NCBI GenBank assembly: GCA_036566745.1
Contig: DATCVR010000390.1
Location: forward strand, 1 to 30,277
From: DATCVR01 sp036566745
GTDB lineage: Bacteria > Actinomycetota > Actinomycetes > Jiangellales > Jiangellaceae
Length of the DNA stretch: 30,277 nucleotides
Direction of reading: 5' to 3'
Position 1 is the first letter of the stretch, and every line of letters begins with the position of its first letter. Below are positions 7,335-15,499 of this stretch, piece by piece. Made by a program: the position numbers and the translations under genes. The notes beneath the pieces were generated by a model. It was not told the origin of the DNA. It did not search any database and worked only from the letters and a program-made list of their open reading frames with translations.

Positions 7335-9895
7335 TGCCCATGCGCAGCCCGGCCCGGGCCATGGCGGGCCATCTGATGTGGACCCGAACCGGAACGGTGT
7401 GGGCCACCTGGAAGCTCGAGCCGATGCCGTACGGATTCCGTCCGGACAAGGACAAGTACTCCGCCCGGGCCGCGCACCAGGCGCTCCTGCGTTCCCTCCC
7501 CGGTGAGGCACTCCTGCTGGGAACCTGCGCCATTCTCGACCCGGTCACCATCGTCGAGCGGATGATCGAAGGAATCCCGCTGGACCGGTGCCCTGACTGG
7601 GCCGCCGAGTGCCAGGCGACCCTCGAGACGCTCGACGAGATGATCCTCGGCCACCGCACGTTCTGGCTGAGCGTGCCGCTGCGGCAGACCGGCCGGTTCG
7701 GCGGTATGGGCGAACCGCTGCGGGCCGCTTTCGACGACTTCCGTGACCAGCTGGGCCTTCCCCGCCCGGGAGTCCCCGAGCTGGAGATGAAGGAGAAGCT
7801 GGAGCAGGCCCGGAAGATCGAGCTGGGCATCCCGGGCGCCTTCCGCGCCAAGCCCGCCACCGTGGCCCAGATGGTGTGGCTGTACCAGCACACCCTTCAG
7901 CGTGGACTGTTCGGCGACAAGGACCTACCCGAGGGCAAGCTGGCCGACGCCACCGTTCCGACCGAGCGGCGCGGCGTGCTGTGGCCCGACGCGATCCTCG
8001 ACGAGGGTGGCCAGGCCGAGATTGACCGCAAGGACCTCAAGTCCTGGAACCCGGCGAAGCGCAAGTTCCTGAAGATCACTCAGCCGGACGTCCCCGATTC
8101 GTCCTCCTACCAGGCAATGCTGGCCCTGGCGGACACGCCGGCCGACGGGATGCCGTTCCCCGGCAGTGAGTTCCTCGGCCGCATCGACGACTCCGGGCTC
8201 GAGGTCGACTGGGCGGTTCGCCTGCAGATCCGTTCTCGCGAAGAGGTGCGGGCGCGCAACCGCCGCGCCGTCGCGAACCTCAACGACCAGTTCCTCCAGC
8301 AGGAGGACAACCTCTCCACCGGCATGCACGCCATCGAGCGTTCGGCCCGTGACCTGGCCGAGTACGAGGCACTGATGTCGGCCGACGACCTCGAGGTCGA
8401 GGTCGACGCCACAGTGATCCTCTGCGTCGGAGGCGATACCGCCGACAGCGCGATGGAGCAGGCCAAGGAACTGCAGGCCTTCTTCGGTGCATCGAGCTAC
8501 AAGCTGATGCAGCCCCTGGGCAACCAGGAGGACCTGTGGTGGGCGATGATCCCCGGCACGCCGACCACGAAGGCCACCCGGGAGTTCGCTCAGATCACCA
8601 CCTCGGCTGCCTTCTCGGCCTCGGTGCCGATGGCGAGCACCGAGATCGGCGACAACCGCGGCAGCCTGTTCGCACTGAACATCTCCAGCGGCCAGACCGG
8701 CGTGGTCCACCACGACCCGGCCGGCGCGACGAGCCGCCTGGATGTGTCGGGTTCGCTGGCGATCGCCGGCGAGCTGGGCGCCGGAAAGTCGGTGGCCCTG
8801 AAGAAGATCGCCGCCGACACGGTCGACCGCGGCGGACGGTTCGTCGTCCTCGACCGGACGGAGTCCGGTGAGTGGGTGACGATGGCCAACGCCCTGACGA
8901 AGCCGACCATCGTGTCGATCGCCAACGCGACGATGAGCATGGATCCGCTGCGGGTGTTCGAGCCGACGACCGGCTCCAGAGTCGCGCAGTCGTTCCTCAC
9001 CCCGCTGCTCAACATCTCGCCAACCTCGCACCGCGGTGTCCTGCTCTCCGACGTGCTCGACCCGGCGTACATGGCTGAGTTCCGCATCCACGGCCTCGGC
9101 GACCTGGTCGCGCACCTGCTCGACGGCTGCGAGATCGACGGCGCCCACGACCTCGGCCGGCTGATGAACGTGTTCGCCCGCAAGGACTTCGGCCGGGTCA
9201 TCTTCGACGGCACGCTGCCGCCCCTGCCACTGGACGACCGCGCGATCGTGTTCTGGACGCGCACGCTCGAGCTGCCTGACCGCGACGAGGTCCAGCAGGC
9301 CCACCTGTTCGAGCAGATGAAGCTGGAGAAGATCTTCGGCCGCGCCATGTACGCCCTGATGGCGAGCATGGGCCGGCAGATCTGCTTCTCAAACCGCAAG
9401 GAGCTCGCGCTCTTCGTGGTGGACGAGGCGCACCACGTCACCGCCTCGCCCGAGGGCGAGCGCGAGATCACCGTGTTCGTTCGCGACGGTCGTAAGCACC
9501 AGGCTGCGGTCGCCCTCGGCAGCCACGACCCCGAGGCCGACTTCGGTGACGCCACCCTCCGCGGTCTGATCCCCACCCGCATCCTCATGCGGCACCGCGA
9601 CAAGACGCTGGCCAAGCGCGGCCTGAAGTGGCTCGACCTCGACCCCGACGACGAATCGCTGGTCGCGCTCATCACCGAGCACACCTCGCCGGTCAGCGCC
9701 GACGGCGTCCCGGACGGCCGCCGCGGCGAAGCGCTGATGCGCGACGCCCTGGGCAACGTGGCCCGCATCAAGGTGCTGCCGCCCTCCCGCCCGGAGCGGT
9801 TCGAGGCTATGAAGACGTCGCCGCCCGAGGTGACAATCACCGGAAACGCCGCGCCCAAAGAGCTGTCGCAGGCGACGGAGCTGTCCCAGCCATGA
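7334..9895 (+). CDS. VirB4-type secretion ATPase
   Basis: This 853-aa protein has a long N-terminal domain (about 1-440), as in VirB4/PrgJ, followed by a RecA-like motor. Walker A is GELGAGKS at 479-486 (K485). DRTESGEW follows the next strand. Walker B is LFVVDEAHH, with D697 and E698. AVALGSHDPEADF resembles the sensor region. VirB4 hydrolyses ATP at the cytoplasmic base of type IV secretion systems and powers assembly or transport. The ATG overlaps the VirB3-like stop, and the TGA overlaps the VirB6-like start (ATGA), so stoichiometry is probably set by coupling. All catalytic motifs look intact, unlike the FtsK-like protein later in this operon. Confidence 0.9.
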   Translation: MPMRSPARAMAGHLMWTRTGTVWATWKLEPMPYGFRPDKDKYSARAAHQALLRSLPGEALLLGTCAILDPVTIVERMIEGIPLDRCPDWAAECQATLETLDEMILGHRTFWLSVPLRQTGRFGGMGEPLRAAFDDFRDQLGLPRPGVPELEMKEKLEQARKIELGIPGAFRAKPATVAQMVWLYQHTLQRGLFGDKDLPEGKLADATVPTERRGVLWPDAILDEGGQAEIDRKDLKSWNPAKRKFLKITQPDVPDSSSYQAMLALADTPADGMPFPGSEFLGRIDDSGLEVDWAVRLQIRSREEVRARNRRAVANLNDQFLQQEDNLSTGMHAIERSARDLAEYEALMSADDLEVEVDATVILCVGGDTADSAMEQAKELQAFFGASSYKLMQPLGNQEDLWWAMIPGTPTTKATREFAQITTSAAFSASVPMASTEIGDNRGSLFALNISSGQTGVVHHDPAGATSRLDVSGSLAIAGELGAGKSVALKKIAADTVDRGGRFVVLDRTESGEWVTMANALTKPTIVSIANATMSMDPLRVFEPTTGSRVAQSFLTPLLNISPTSHRGVLLSDVLDPAYMAEFRIHGLGDLVAHLLDGCEIDGAHDLGRLMNVFARKDFGRVIFDGTLPPLPLDDRAIVFWTRTLELPDRDEVQQAHLFEQMKLEKIFGRAMYALMASMGRQICFSNRKELALFVVDEAHHVTASPEGEREITVFVRDGRKHQAAVALGSHDPEADFGDATLRGLIPTRILMRHRDKTLAKRGLKWLDLDPDDESLVALITEHTSPVSADGVPDGRRGEALMRDALGNVARIKVLPPSRPERFEAMKTSPPEVTITGNAAPKELSQATELSQP

Positions 9896-12156
9896 GCCTC
9901 CACTCTGCCCTCGTCGACTCGGGCCTGCGCGCCTGGACTCACGTCCAGGCGGGTCTGGTCAGGACCGAGGACCAGAGTGGGGACGCAGGCTTCGGAGATC
10001 TTCAGTACACGCACACGCCCTCGATCGGGGGCGACAACATCGAGCTCAACGTCGGCACGATCCAGCTGTCGCTGAAGAGCATCAGCCTCGACAACCTCGA
10101 TGCGGTGTTCTTCAACCCGATCATGCACATCATCTGGGCGATCTACTCGTTCGGCATCCGTATCCTCGCCTGGTTCGCCGACTTCGCTCTCGGCCTGGAC
10201 TGGATCGAGTGGGTGCGCGAGCCGTTCGAGGCCATCAACGAGGCATTTCGCAAGATCGTCGCGGAGGCGAACCTCTACGGCCTCATGCTGGTCGTCACCG
10301 CGTTCGTCTGTGCCATCTGGATCGCGCGCGGCAAATGGTCGCAGGGCATCATGGAGCTTCTGGTCGCCGTCGCCGTCGCGAACTTCGCGGTGGCCGCGAT
10401 CGGTGGAGTGACCTCGGACGGCGAGCTCGACACCAAGCTGAATCCCTACAACCCGATCGAACTGATGCTCGGGCAAGAGGACCAGGAAGACGGACTGGTC
10501 CACAAGTTCCGGGACGGCGGTGCCGACATCGTCGGCCAGATCCGAGCCTCGATGGCTGACGCGGGACAAGACCAGGGCGACTTCGAGCCGACGGCGCCCG
10601 GATCCAGCATCGTCGAGACCTTCCTGTGGTATCCGGTCCAGCTGGTCAACTTCGGGAGGGTCCTCAGCCCGGAGTGCCAGGCCGTCTACGCGCTCGTGCT
10701 GGAGTCGAAGGAGCTCCAGGACGCCGATGGTCTGGACGGCGACGACGCCGAGGATTGGGTGACGAACCGGCTCGAGGCCGGCGGCGTCGCCGACTTCGAC
10801 CACAAAGACGACGCCATCGACGCCCTCGACGAAGACATGGAGTACTACTGGGAGGGCTACGAGGTCCCCGGCGCGTGCATGACCGGCGACAAGGAGGAGT
10901 ACCAGGACGCGGCCAGCTTCACCGGCCTCATCACCCAGTTCTTCCTCGGCCCGTCGGTGCTGTTCCTCGGGATCATGATCCTGATCATGGCGTTCGCCGT
11001 GTTGCTCGCCGGATTCAGCGCTCTCATCCAGTGCTCGAAGTTCCTGTTCGCGGTCCTCGCGGCGATCTTGCCGAAGGGCGCCAAGAAGTCGCTGTGGATG
11101 ACTCTCGGCTCAGCGTTCTCGTCCCTGCTCCTCCTGGCCGGAACCGTGGCGTTCCTCGGCACCTTCATGGTCATCCTGAACGAGCTGTTCAAGAACGGCG
11201 GCGACGAGTGGGACGATCGCATCGGAACGTTCCTGCTCATCGACTCGATGCTCCTGGTCGGTGCCTTCGGGTACTGGAAGTTCCGGAAGTCGATCGAGCA
11301 GACCAAGGAGAAGGTCGCTGAGGCGCTGTCCAAGCTGCAGCCCGGTGGCGCCGGTGGCGGTGGCGGTGGCGGTGGTGGCGGTGGCGGCTTCGGCGGCTTC
11401 GGCGGCGCGGCCGGGGCGCTCGGTGTCGGTGCGCTGGCGAGCAGGGCGCTGGGCGGATTCGAGCGTGGCCGTGGGCTGAACGCCGGCATGCTCGACCACA
11501 AGGAGCACCTCGGTCGTATCGCCGGCGCCGAGAACACCGAGGACTACTGGAGCGCGATGAAGCCGGGCCAGCACCAGCGGCTCAAGAGCAGGTTCGAGCG
11601 CGCCAAGGCCCGACGTGACAACAACCCCGGCCGGGCCAAGCTCATGCGCATGGGCAAGGGCCTCCTGGGCAAGGGCGCGCTCGCCCTCGCCACGGGTGGT
11701 AGCTCGCTACTGCTCCAGGGTGGTATGGCGGCGGTCAAGTCCCGGGCCGGCAAGGCCATCGGACGTGCGATCGCCAACCGCACGATCGGCCGGAAGTCGA
11801 AGCTCGGCAATGCCGCACGGCGCGGGATCCTGCGCGGTCGGCAGGGCATCACCGGCGCCAAGAACCGCTTCGGCGACTGGCGCCGGACGCGCGGCGAGAC
11901 GCGTCGGCAGGGCCGAGCGACCAACCGGATCAACCGACAGCGGGGCAAGATCACCAACCTCACCAGTCGGCCCACGACCCCGCGGAACACCAGGAAGATC
12001 AACCGCGCGCGGGCCGTTCAGAACGAGATGGATCGGGCCGAGCGGATTCGCCAGAGAACGCAGGCGCGGAGCGACGACGACGCCAGTCGTCAGGCTGACC
12101 ATGACGAGGCGAACCTCGACAACAAGATGATCGACCTGCGTGGCGACCGGCGCTAG
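9892..12156 (+). CDS. VirB6/TrbL-like polytopic membrane protein with basic tail
   Basis: The start is the ATG at 9892, coupled to VirB4, giving 754 aa. Membrane helices are visible near residues 77-104, 124-143 and 152-171. A large acidic soluble loop (about 172-340) follows, then further helices from about 343 to 465. A run of about a dozen glycines separates these from a roughly 250-residue tail very rich in Arg, Lys, Gly and Asn. VirB6/TrbL proteins form the inner-membrane channel. The basic tail should be cytoplasmic and could bind DNA or the ATPases. Large tails occur in Gram-positive VirB6 relatives. The topology is estimated by eye. Confidence 0.8.
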   Translation: MSLHSALVDSGLRAWTHVQAGLVRTEDQSGDAGFGDLQYTHTPSIGGDNIELNVGTIQLSLKSISLDNLDAVFFNPIMHIIWAIYSFGIRILAWFADFALGLDWIEWVREPFEAINEAFRKIVAEANLYGLMLVVTAFVCAIWIARGKWSQGIMELLVAVAVANFAVAAIGGVTSDGELDTKLNPYNPIELMLGQEDQEDGLVHKFRDGGADIVGQIRASMADAGQDQGDFEPTAPGSSIVETFLWYPVQLVNFGRVLSPECQAVYALVLESKELQDADGLDGDDAEDWVTNRLEAGGVADFDHKDDAIDALDEDMEYYWEGYEVPGACMTGDKEEYQDAASFTGLITQFFLGPSVLFLGIMILIMAFAVLLAGFSALIQCSKFLFAVLAAILPKGAKKSLWMTLGSAFSSLLLLAGTVAFLGTFMVILNELFKNGGDEWDDRIGTFLLIDSMLLVGAFGYWKFRKSIEQTKEKVAEALSKLQPGGAGGGGGGGGGGGGFGGFGGAAGALGVGALASRALGGFERGRGLNAGMLDHKEHLGRIAGAENTEDYWSAMKPGQHQRLKSRFERAKARRDNNPGRAKLMRMGKGLLGKGALALATGGSSLLLQGGMAAVKSRAGKAIGRAIANRTIGRKSKLGNAARRGILRGRQGITGAKNRFGDWRRTRGETRRQGRATNRINRQRGKITNLTSRPTTPRNTRKINRARAVQNEMDRAERIRQRTQARSDDDASRQADHDEANLDNKMIDLRGDRR

Positions 12157-12199
12157 CCGGGCGGTGCGGGACCCCACGACCTGAGGACGTGAACAGACC

Positions 12200-12814
12200 A
12201 TGAGTGAACTCGACAAGCTGCGGGCTCCACTTCCATCCACCCAGCTGGATCGATTGAAGAAGGCTCAGACGCGGCCGACCAATCGTCCGGCGCCGTCGAA
12301 CGCTCTGGTTCCCGTCGGCCTTCAGCCGCTGAGTCAACAGCTGATCGAAACGGTCCTTGACCACATGGAGGCGTCGTACGAGCGGGACGACGACGGCGAC
12401 ACGTTCGGTGTGTGGGACAACGGGTTCTTCTACTTCTTCGATCTGAGCTCAGAGACCGACGAGAACGTCTTCCAGATCCACGCACGCTGGGAGGAGTCCC
12501 TCGCGCCGCAGCACTACGCCGACGCGGCCCTGTTCGCGAACGAGTGGAACTCCTCGCAGGGCACTCCTACGGCGTTCGCCAGGGAGGAGGACGACGGCAT
12601 CGTCGGCATCTATGGCGAGGTGACCGTGGGCTTCGGTCCTGGAGTCACGCTCGAGCAGCTGGAGCGAGTGCTGGAAGACGGGATCGCCGGAGCGCTGGCG
12701 CTTTTCGACGCCGCGACATCGATGTTCACGGACGACGTCGACGAGGTCGAGGTCGACGACGTCGACGACGTCGAGGTGGACGACGACACCGGTGGCCACG
12801 TGATCGACCGCTAG
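12200..12814 (+). CDS. YbjN-like protein with acidic tail
   Basis: This 204-aa protein follows TGAGGA. A disordered basic N-terminus (1-40) precedes an alpha/beta domain (about 45-170) with the YbjN / type III chaperone-like pattern: DGDTFGVWDNGFFYFFDLS, an ARWEESL strand, and a final helix LEQLERVLEDGIAGALALFD. The last 30 residues are repeated Asp-Val/Glu-Val units encoded by GACGTC-type repeats. Related folds in type III secretion act as substrate chaperones. Inside a type IV-like operon, a chaperone or adaptor that delivers a protein substrate is attractive but inferred. Confidence 0.65.
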   Translation: MSELDKLRAPLPSTQLDRLKKAQTRPTNRPAPSNALVPVGLQPLSQQLIETVLDHMEASYERDDDGDTFGVWDNGFFYFFDLSSETDENVFQIHARWEESLAPQHYADAALFANEWNSSQGTPTAFAREEDDGIVGIYGEVTVGFGPGVTLEQLERVLEDGIAGALALFDAATSMFTDDVDEVEVDDVDDVEVDDDTGGHVIDR

Positions 12815-12903
12815 CTCGCCTGTCACAGCGGCCTGCTGCCGAGCACCTACCAGGGTGATCGCGGATGAGGAGTGCTCCGACCCCGGTGTGAGGTAGCAGG
12901 CCG

Positions 12904-14712
12904 ATGGACTGGAAAAAGATCGTCATCCCGCTCGTCGCAGTCCTTGTGTGCATCGGGGCGTCGTTGCCGATTGCCTTCATCTCGCTGACCACGCTCGCCA
13001 TCGCTACCGCTGGATGCGAACTGCTCGACAGCATTCCCTTCATCGACTGCGAGATGGCCTTCGGCGACCACAGGACGCGCTGTAACGCGCCGATATCCGA
13101 CGACCTGTCAGAGAGTGTCCCGGAAGAGTGGGGAACGTTGTTCGCCCAGGCCGGCGGCGAGTTGGATGTCAATCCGAATGTCCTCGCCGCTCTCTACCTG
13201 TCCGAGAACAGCAACGAATGGCGCCCCTTGGACTACAACTGGGACAAGTCGACCGGCGAGGAAGACCCCGGCGGGCCGATGCAGTTCAAGCCTGGCACCT
13301 TCCGCGGTTTCGAGGTGGAAGGCCATGGCGACATCATGGACCCCGAGGACGCGATCTACGCGGCTGCCAACCTGATCAAGTCTGCGGAATACGGCCCAAC
13401 GAACTCGACGACCCCCCTCGGCGAGATCGAACGGCCGTGGAAGCGCGACACCATTCTCTACACGGTGGGTGCCTACAACTGGGGATCGGGCAACGCGGCG
13501 AACACCGACCCCGAGGCCGGGATAGATGTCTCGCCGACGGAGACGCAGAACTACCAGACCAACGTCTACGAACTCGTGACGTCGAACTTCACCAAGGGCG
13601 GGCCCGGGCACGGTGACCCGACCGGTCTCGGGGTGGGGGACACTCCGTCCACGGCCGGTGACGTCGTACCCGCGGCCGACACCGCTGCTCCCGATACCGC
13701 CGCGCCGGACGAGTCCGAGTCCCACACTCATGCGCCGGCGCCGGATGTGACCGAGGCGCCCGGCGACCCGGCCGCCGGTGACATCCCGGAACACACGGGC
13801 GCCCTGTCGTGGCCCGTGGCCGAAGGCACGCCGATCCCCGAGGGCGGCCGGTGGGGCGATCCTCGTAGTGGTGGCGGGCATCACGGCCTCGACTTCTCCG
13901 CTCCCTTGGGTGATCCGATCTACGCGGTGGCGGACGGCAAGGTGGTCTTCGCACAGAACTTCGATCCGGACGGCTACGGCTCGATGATCAAGATCCAGTC
14001 CATCATCGACGGCAAGATGGTCGAGACCTGGTACGCCCACATGCCGGACCCGACGGAGTTCGTCCGCGAGGGCGCCATGGTCGAGGCAGGAGAGCAGATC
14101 GCCTCGATCGGCCAGGCCGGCAACTCGACGGGGCCCCACCTCCACTTCGAAGTCCATCCGGAGGGCGGCGCGGCCATCAACCCCGAGCCATGGCTGGAGG
14201 ACAACGGTGCGACCACCGTGTCGCCAGGCAACTGCGGTGGGTCGGGGGATGTCGGCGATGTCGACCCGCCCGAGAAGGACGGCAACGGCAACTGGCCGGC
14301 CGAGACCTGCTCGGTCAAGCCGGATCCCACCAACAACAGTGGATGTGTGACCCCGCGCACCAAGATCGCCGCAGAGATGATGTACGCGTGGGGCGTCCCC
14401 GAGGGCCACATCTCCTGCTACAGCGACAGAGCCACCGGTGAACACCCCAAGGGGCGGGCGTGCGACGTCACGATGGGTGCCATCGGCACGCGAGCCTCAG
14501 GCGCCGACAAGGAGATGGGGGGCCGGCTCGCGGCCTTCCTGCAGGCCAACTACGAAACCTGGGCCATCGAGTACGTCATCTGGTACGGCGAGATCTGGTC
14601 GGCCAGCCGCAAGGACGAAGGCTGGCGTCCATACCAGACCGCGGGTTCCGGATGTGATGTCAAAGAGACCACGTGTGGCCACTACGACCACGTCCACGTG
14701 ACGATCTACTGA
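12904..14712 (+). CDS. Three-domain cell-wall hydrolase (lytic transglycosylase, M23 peptidase, C-terminal VldE-like domain)
   Basis: This 602-aa protein has an N-terminal membrane anchor (about 5-37). A lysozyme-like transglycosylase domain follows (about 70-215), with candidate catalytic E101 and a GPMQF motif at 124-128. After a Thr/Ala/Pro linker comes an M23 LytM-type domain with zinc motifs HHGLD (H326, D330) and HLHFE (H412, H414). The C-terminal domain (about 475-602) has GRACDVTMG and YDHVHVTIY, as in actinobacterial wall-enzyme C-termini. VirB1/TcpI-type hydrolases open peptidoglycan so that the channel can cross the wall. All visible metal ligands are present. The ribosome binding site is weak. 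Confidence 0.85.
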   Translation: MDWKKIVIPLVAVLVCIGASLPIAFISLTTLAIATAGCELLDSIPFIDCEMAFGDHRTRCNAPISDDLSESVPEEWGTLFAQAGGELDVNPNVLAALYLSENSNEWRPLDYNWDKSTGEEDPGGPMQFKPGTFRGFEVEGHGDIMDPEDAIYAAANLIKSAEYGPTNSTTPLGEIERPWKRDTILYTVGAYNWGSGNAANTDPEAGIDVSPTETQNYQTNVYELVTSNFTKGGPGHGDPTGLGVGDTPSTAGDVVPAADTAAPDTAAPDESESHTHAPAPDVTEAPGDPAAGDIPEHTGALSWPVAEGTPIPEGGRWGDPRSGGGHHGLDFSAPLGDPIYAVADGKVVFAQNFDPDGYGSMIKIQSIIDGKMVETWYAHMPDPTEFVREGAMVEAGEQIASIGQAGNSTGPHLHFEVHPEGGAAINPEPWLEDNGATTVSPGNCGGSGDVGDVDPPEKDGNGNWPAETCSVKPDPTNNSGCVTPRTKIAAEMMYAWGVPEGHISCYSDRATGEHPKGRACDVTMGAIGTRASGADKEMGGRLAAFLQANYETWAIEYVIWYGEIWSASRKDEGWRPYQTAGSGCDVKETTCGHYDHVHVTIY

Positions 14713-14734
14713 TGCGATCAAGGAGGATGTGACG

Positions 14735-15427
14735 ATGGCGGCACCAGAGCTCTCCGGCCGAGCCGTCGCGGCGGGAGCCGTGGCGCTGGCCGTCGTCGGC
14801 GTCATCTTGATCTTCGGTGGACGCGGTGACGACGACGTGACCGCAGGCGATGGCGGCGACCCGAGCTCGACCGGATCCGTCCCGTCCACGCCCCCGGAGT
14901 CCGTATGGTCACCGTTCGGTCGAGACGCCACACCGTCCTGGTCGTCGGTTCCTGACGGATCGCCTCAGCCGACGCCCCAGGTCACGCCCACCTCCGTGCC
15001 GACGTGGGAGCCCACACCGGTGCCGACCAGTGCGACTGCGCCGCCAACCGATCCGCCTGTCGATCCGCACGTGCACGAACCACCGACACTGGAAGAGATT
15101 GAGAACGCTCCACCACCGAACTTCGATCACTTCTTCCGCACCGACGTGTCCGACGAACTCGCCGACACGATCATCGCGACGGCGTGGCCGTGGGTGGTGC
15201 AGCGTCTCGAGAGCGAGGCGTGGACGCACGTGGAGCTGATTGAGTACGGCGTGGAAGAGACCGCTGCGAAGAACTCCGCCGCAGTGGTCGAGATGGGATA
15301 CCAAGGAGTTGACGGCCTCGGGGCCGTGGGGGTGGGCAAGATCGTCACGGTGTGGCTCGAACTCGAAGCAGATGGGTCCTGGATGGTGGTCGGATTTCGG
15401 AACGGCGCGCTGCGCGAGGAGGAGTGA
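14735..15427 (+). CDS. Membrane-anchored protein with Pro/Thr linker, unknown function
   Basis: The ATG at 14735 lies 8 bases after AGGAGG; a GTG at 14729 would be too close to it. The 230-aa product has one N-terminal membrane helix (about 8-29) and a Ser/Thr/Pro-rich linker (about 35-125). A compact outer domain of about 100 residues follows (SDELADTIIATAWPWVVQRL, then a beta-rich end GKIVTVWLELEADGSWMVVGF). The alternating alpha/beta end resembles an NTF2-like unit, as in VirB8/TcpC-type proteins, so it may be a second scaffold subunit. The family is not recognised with certainty. Confidence 0.65.
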   Translation: MAAPELSGRAVAAGAVALAVVGVILIFGGRGDDDVTAGDGGDPSSTGSVPSTPPESVWSPFGRDATPSWSSVPDGSPQPTPQVTPTSVPTWEPTPVPTSATAPPTDPPVDPHVHEPPTLEEIENAPPPNFDHFFRTDVSDELADTIIATAWPWVVQRLESEAWTHVELIEYGVEETAAKNSAAVVEMGYQGVDGLGAVGVGKIVTVWLELEADGSWMVVGFRNGALREEE

Positions 15428-15499
15428 CCCCGTCCGCGGTCACAGGGCGGCGCGATTCAGCACTTTCATCGGCAGATCACCGAATCGGGAGAGGACGAC

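Noticed and set aside
8590..10803. A 737-codon minus-strand frame across VirB4 and VirB6
   Set aside because: It spans two coupled, motif-supported genes on the other strand and has low-complexity composition.
12731..12787. GACGTC-rich repeats as a regulatory array
   Set aside because: They encode the Asp/Val/Glu tail of the YbjN-like protein in frame, so codon repetition explains them.
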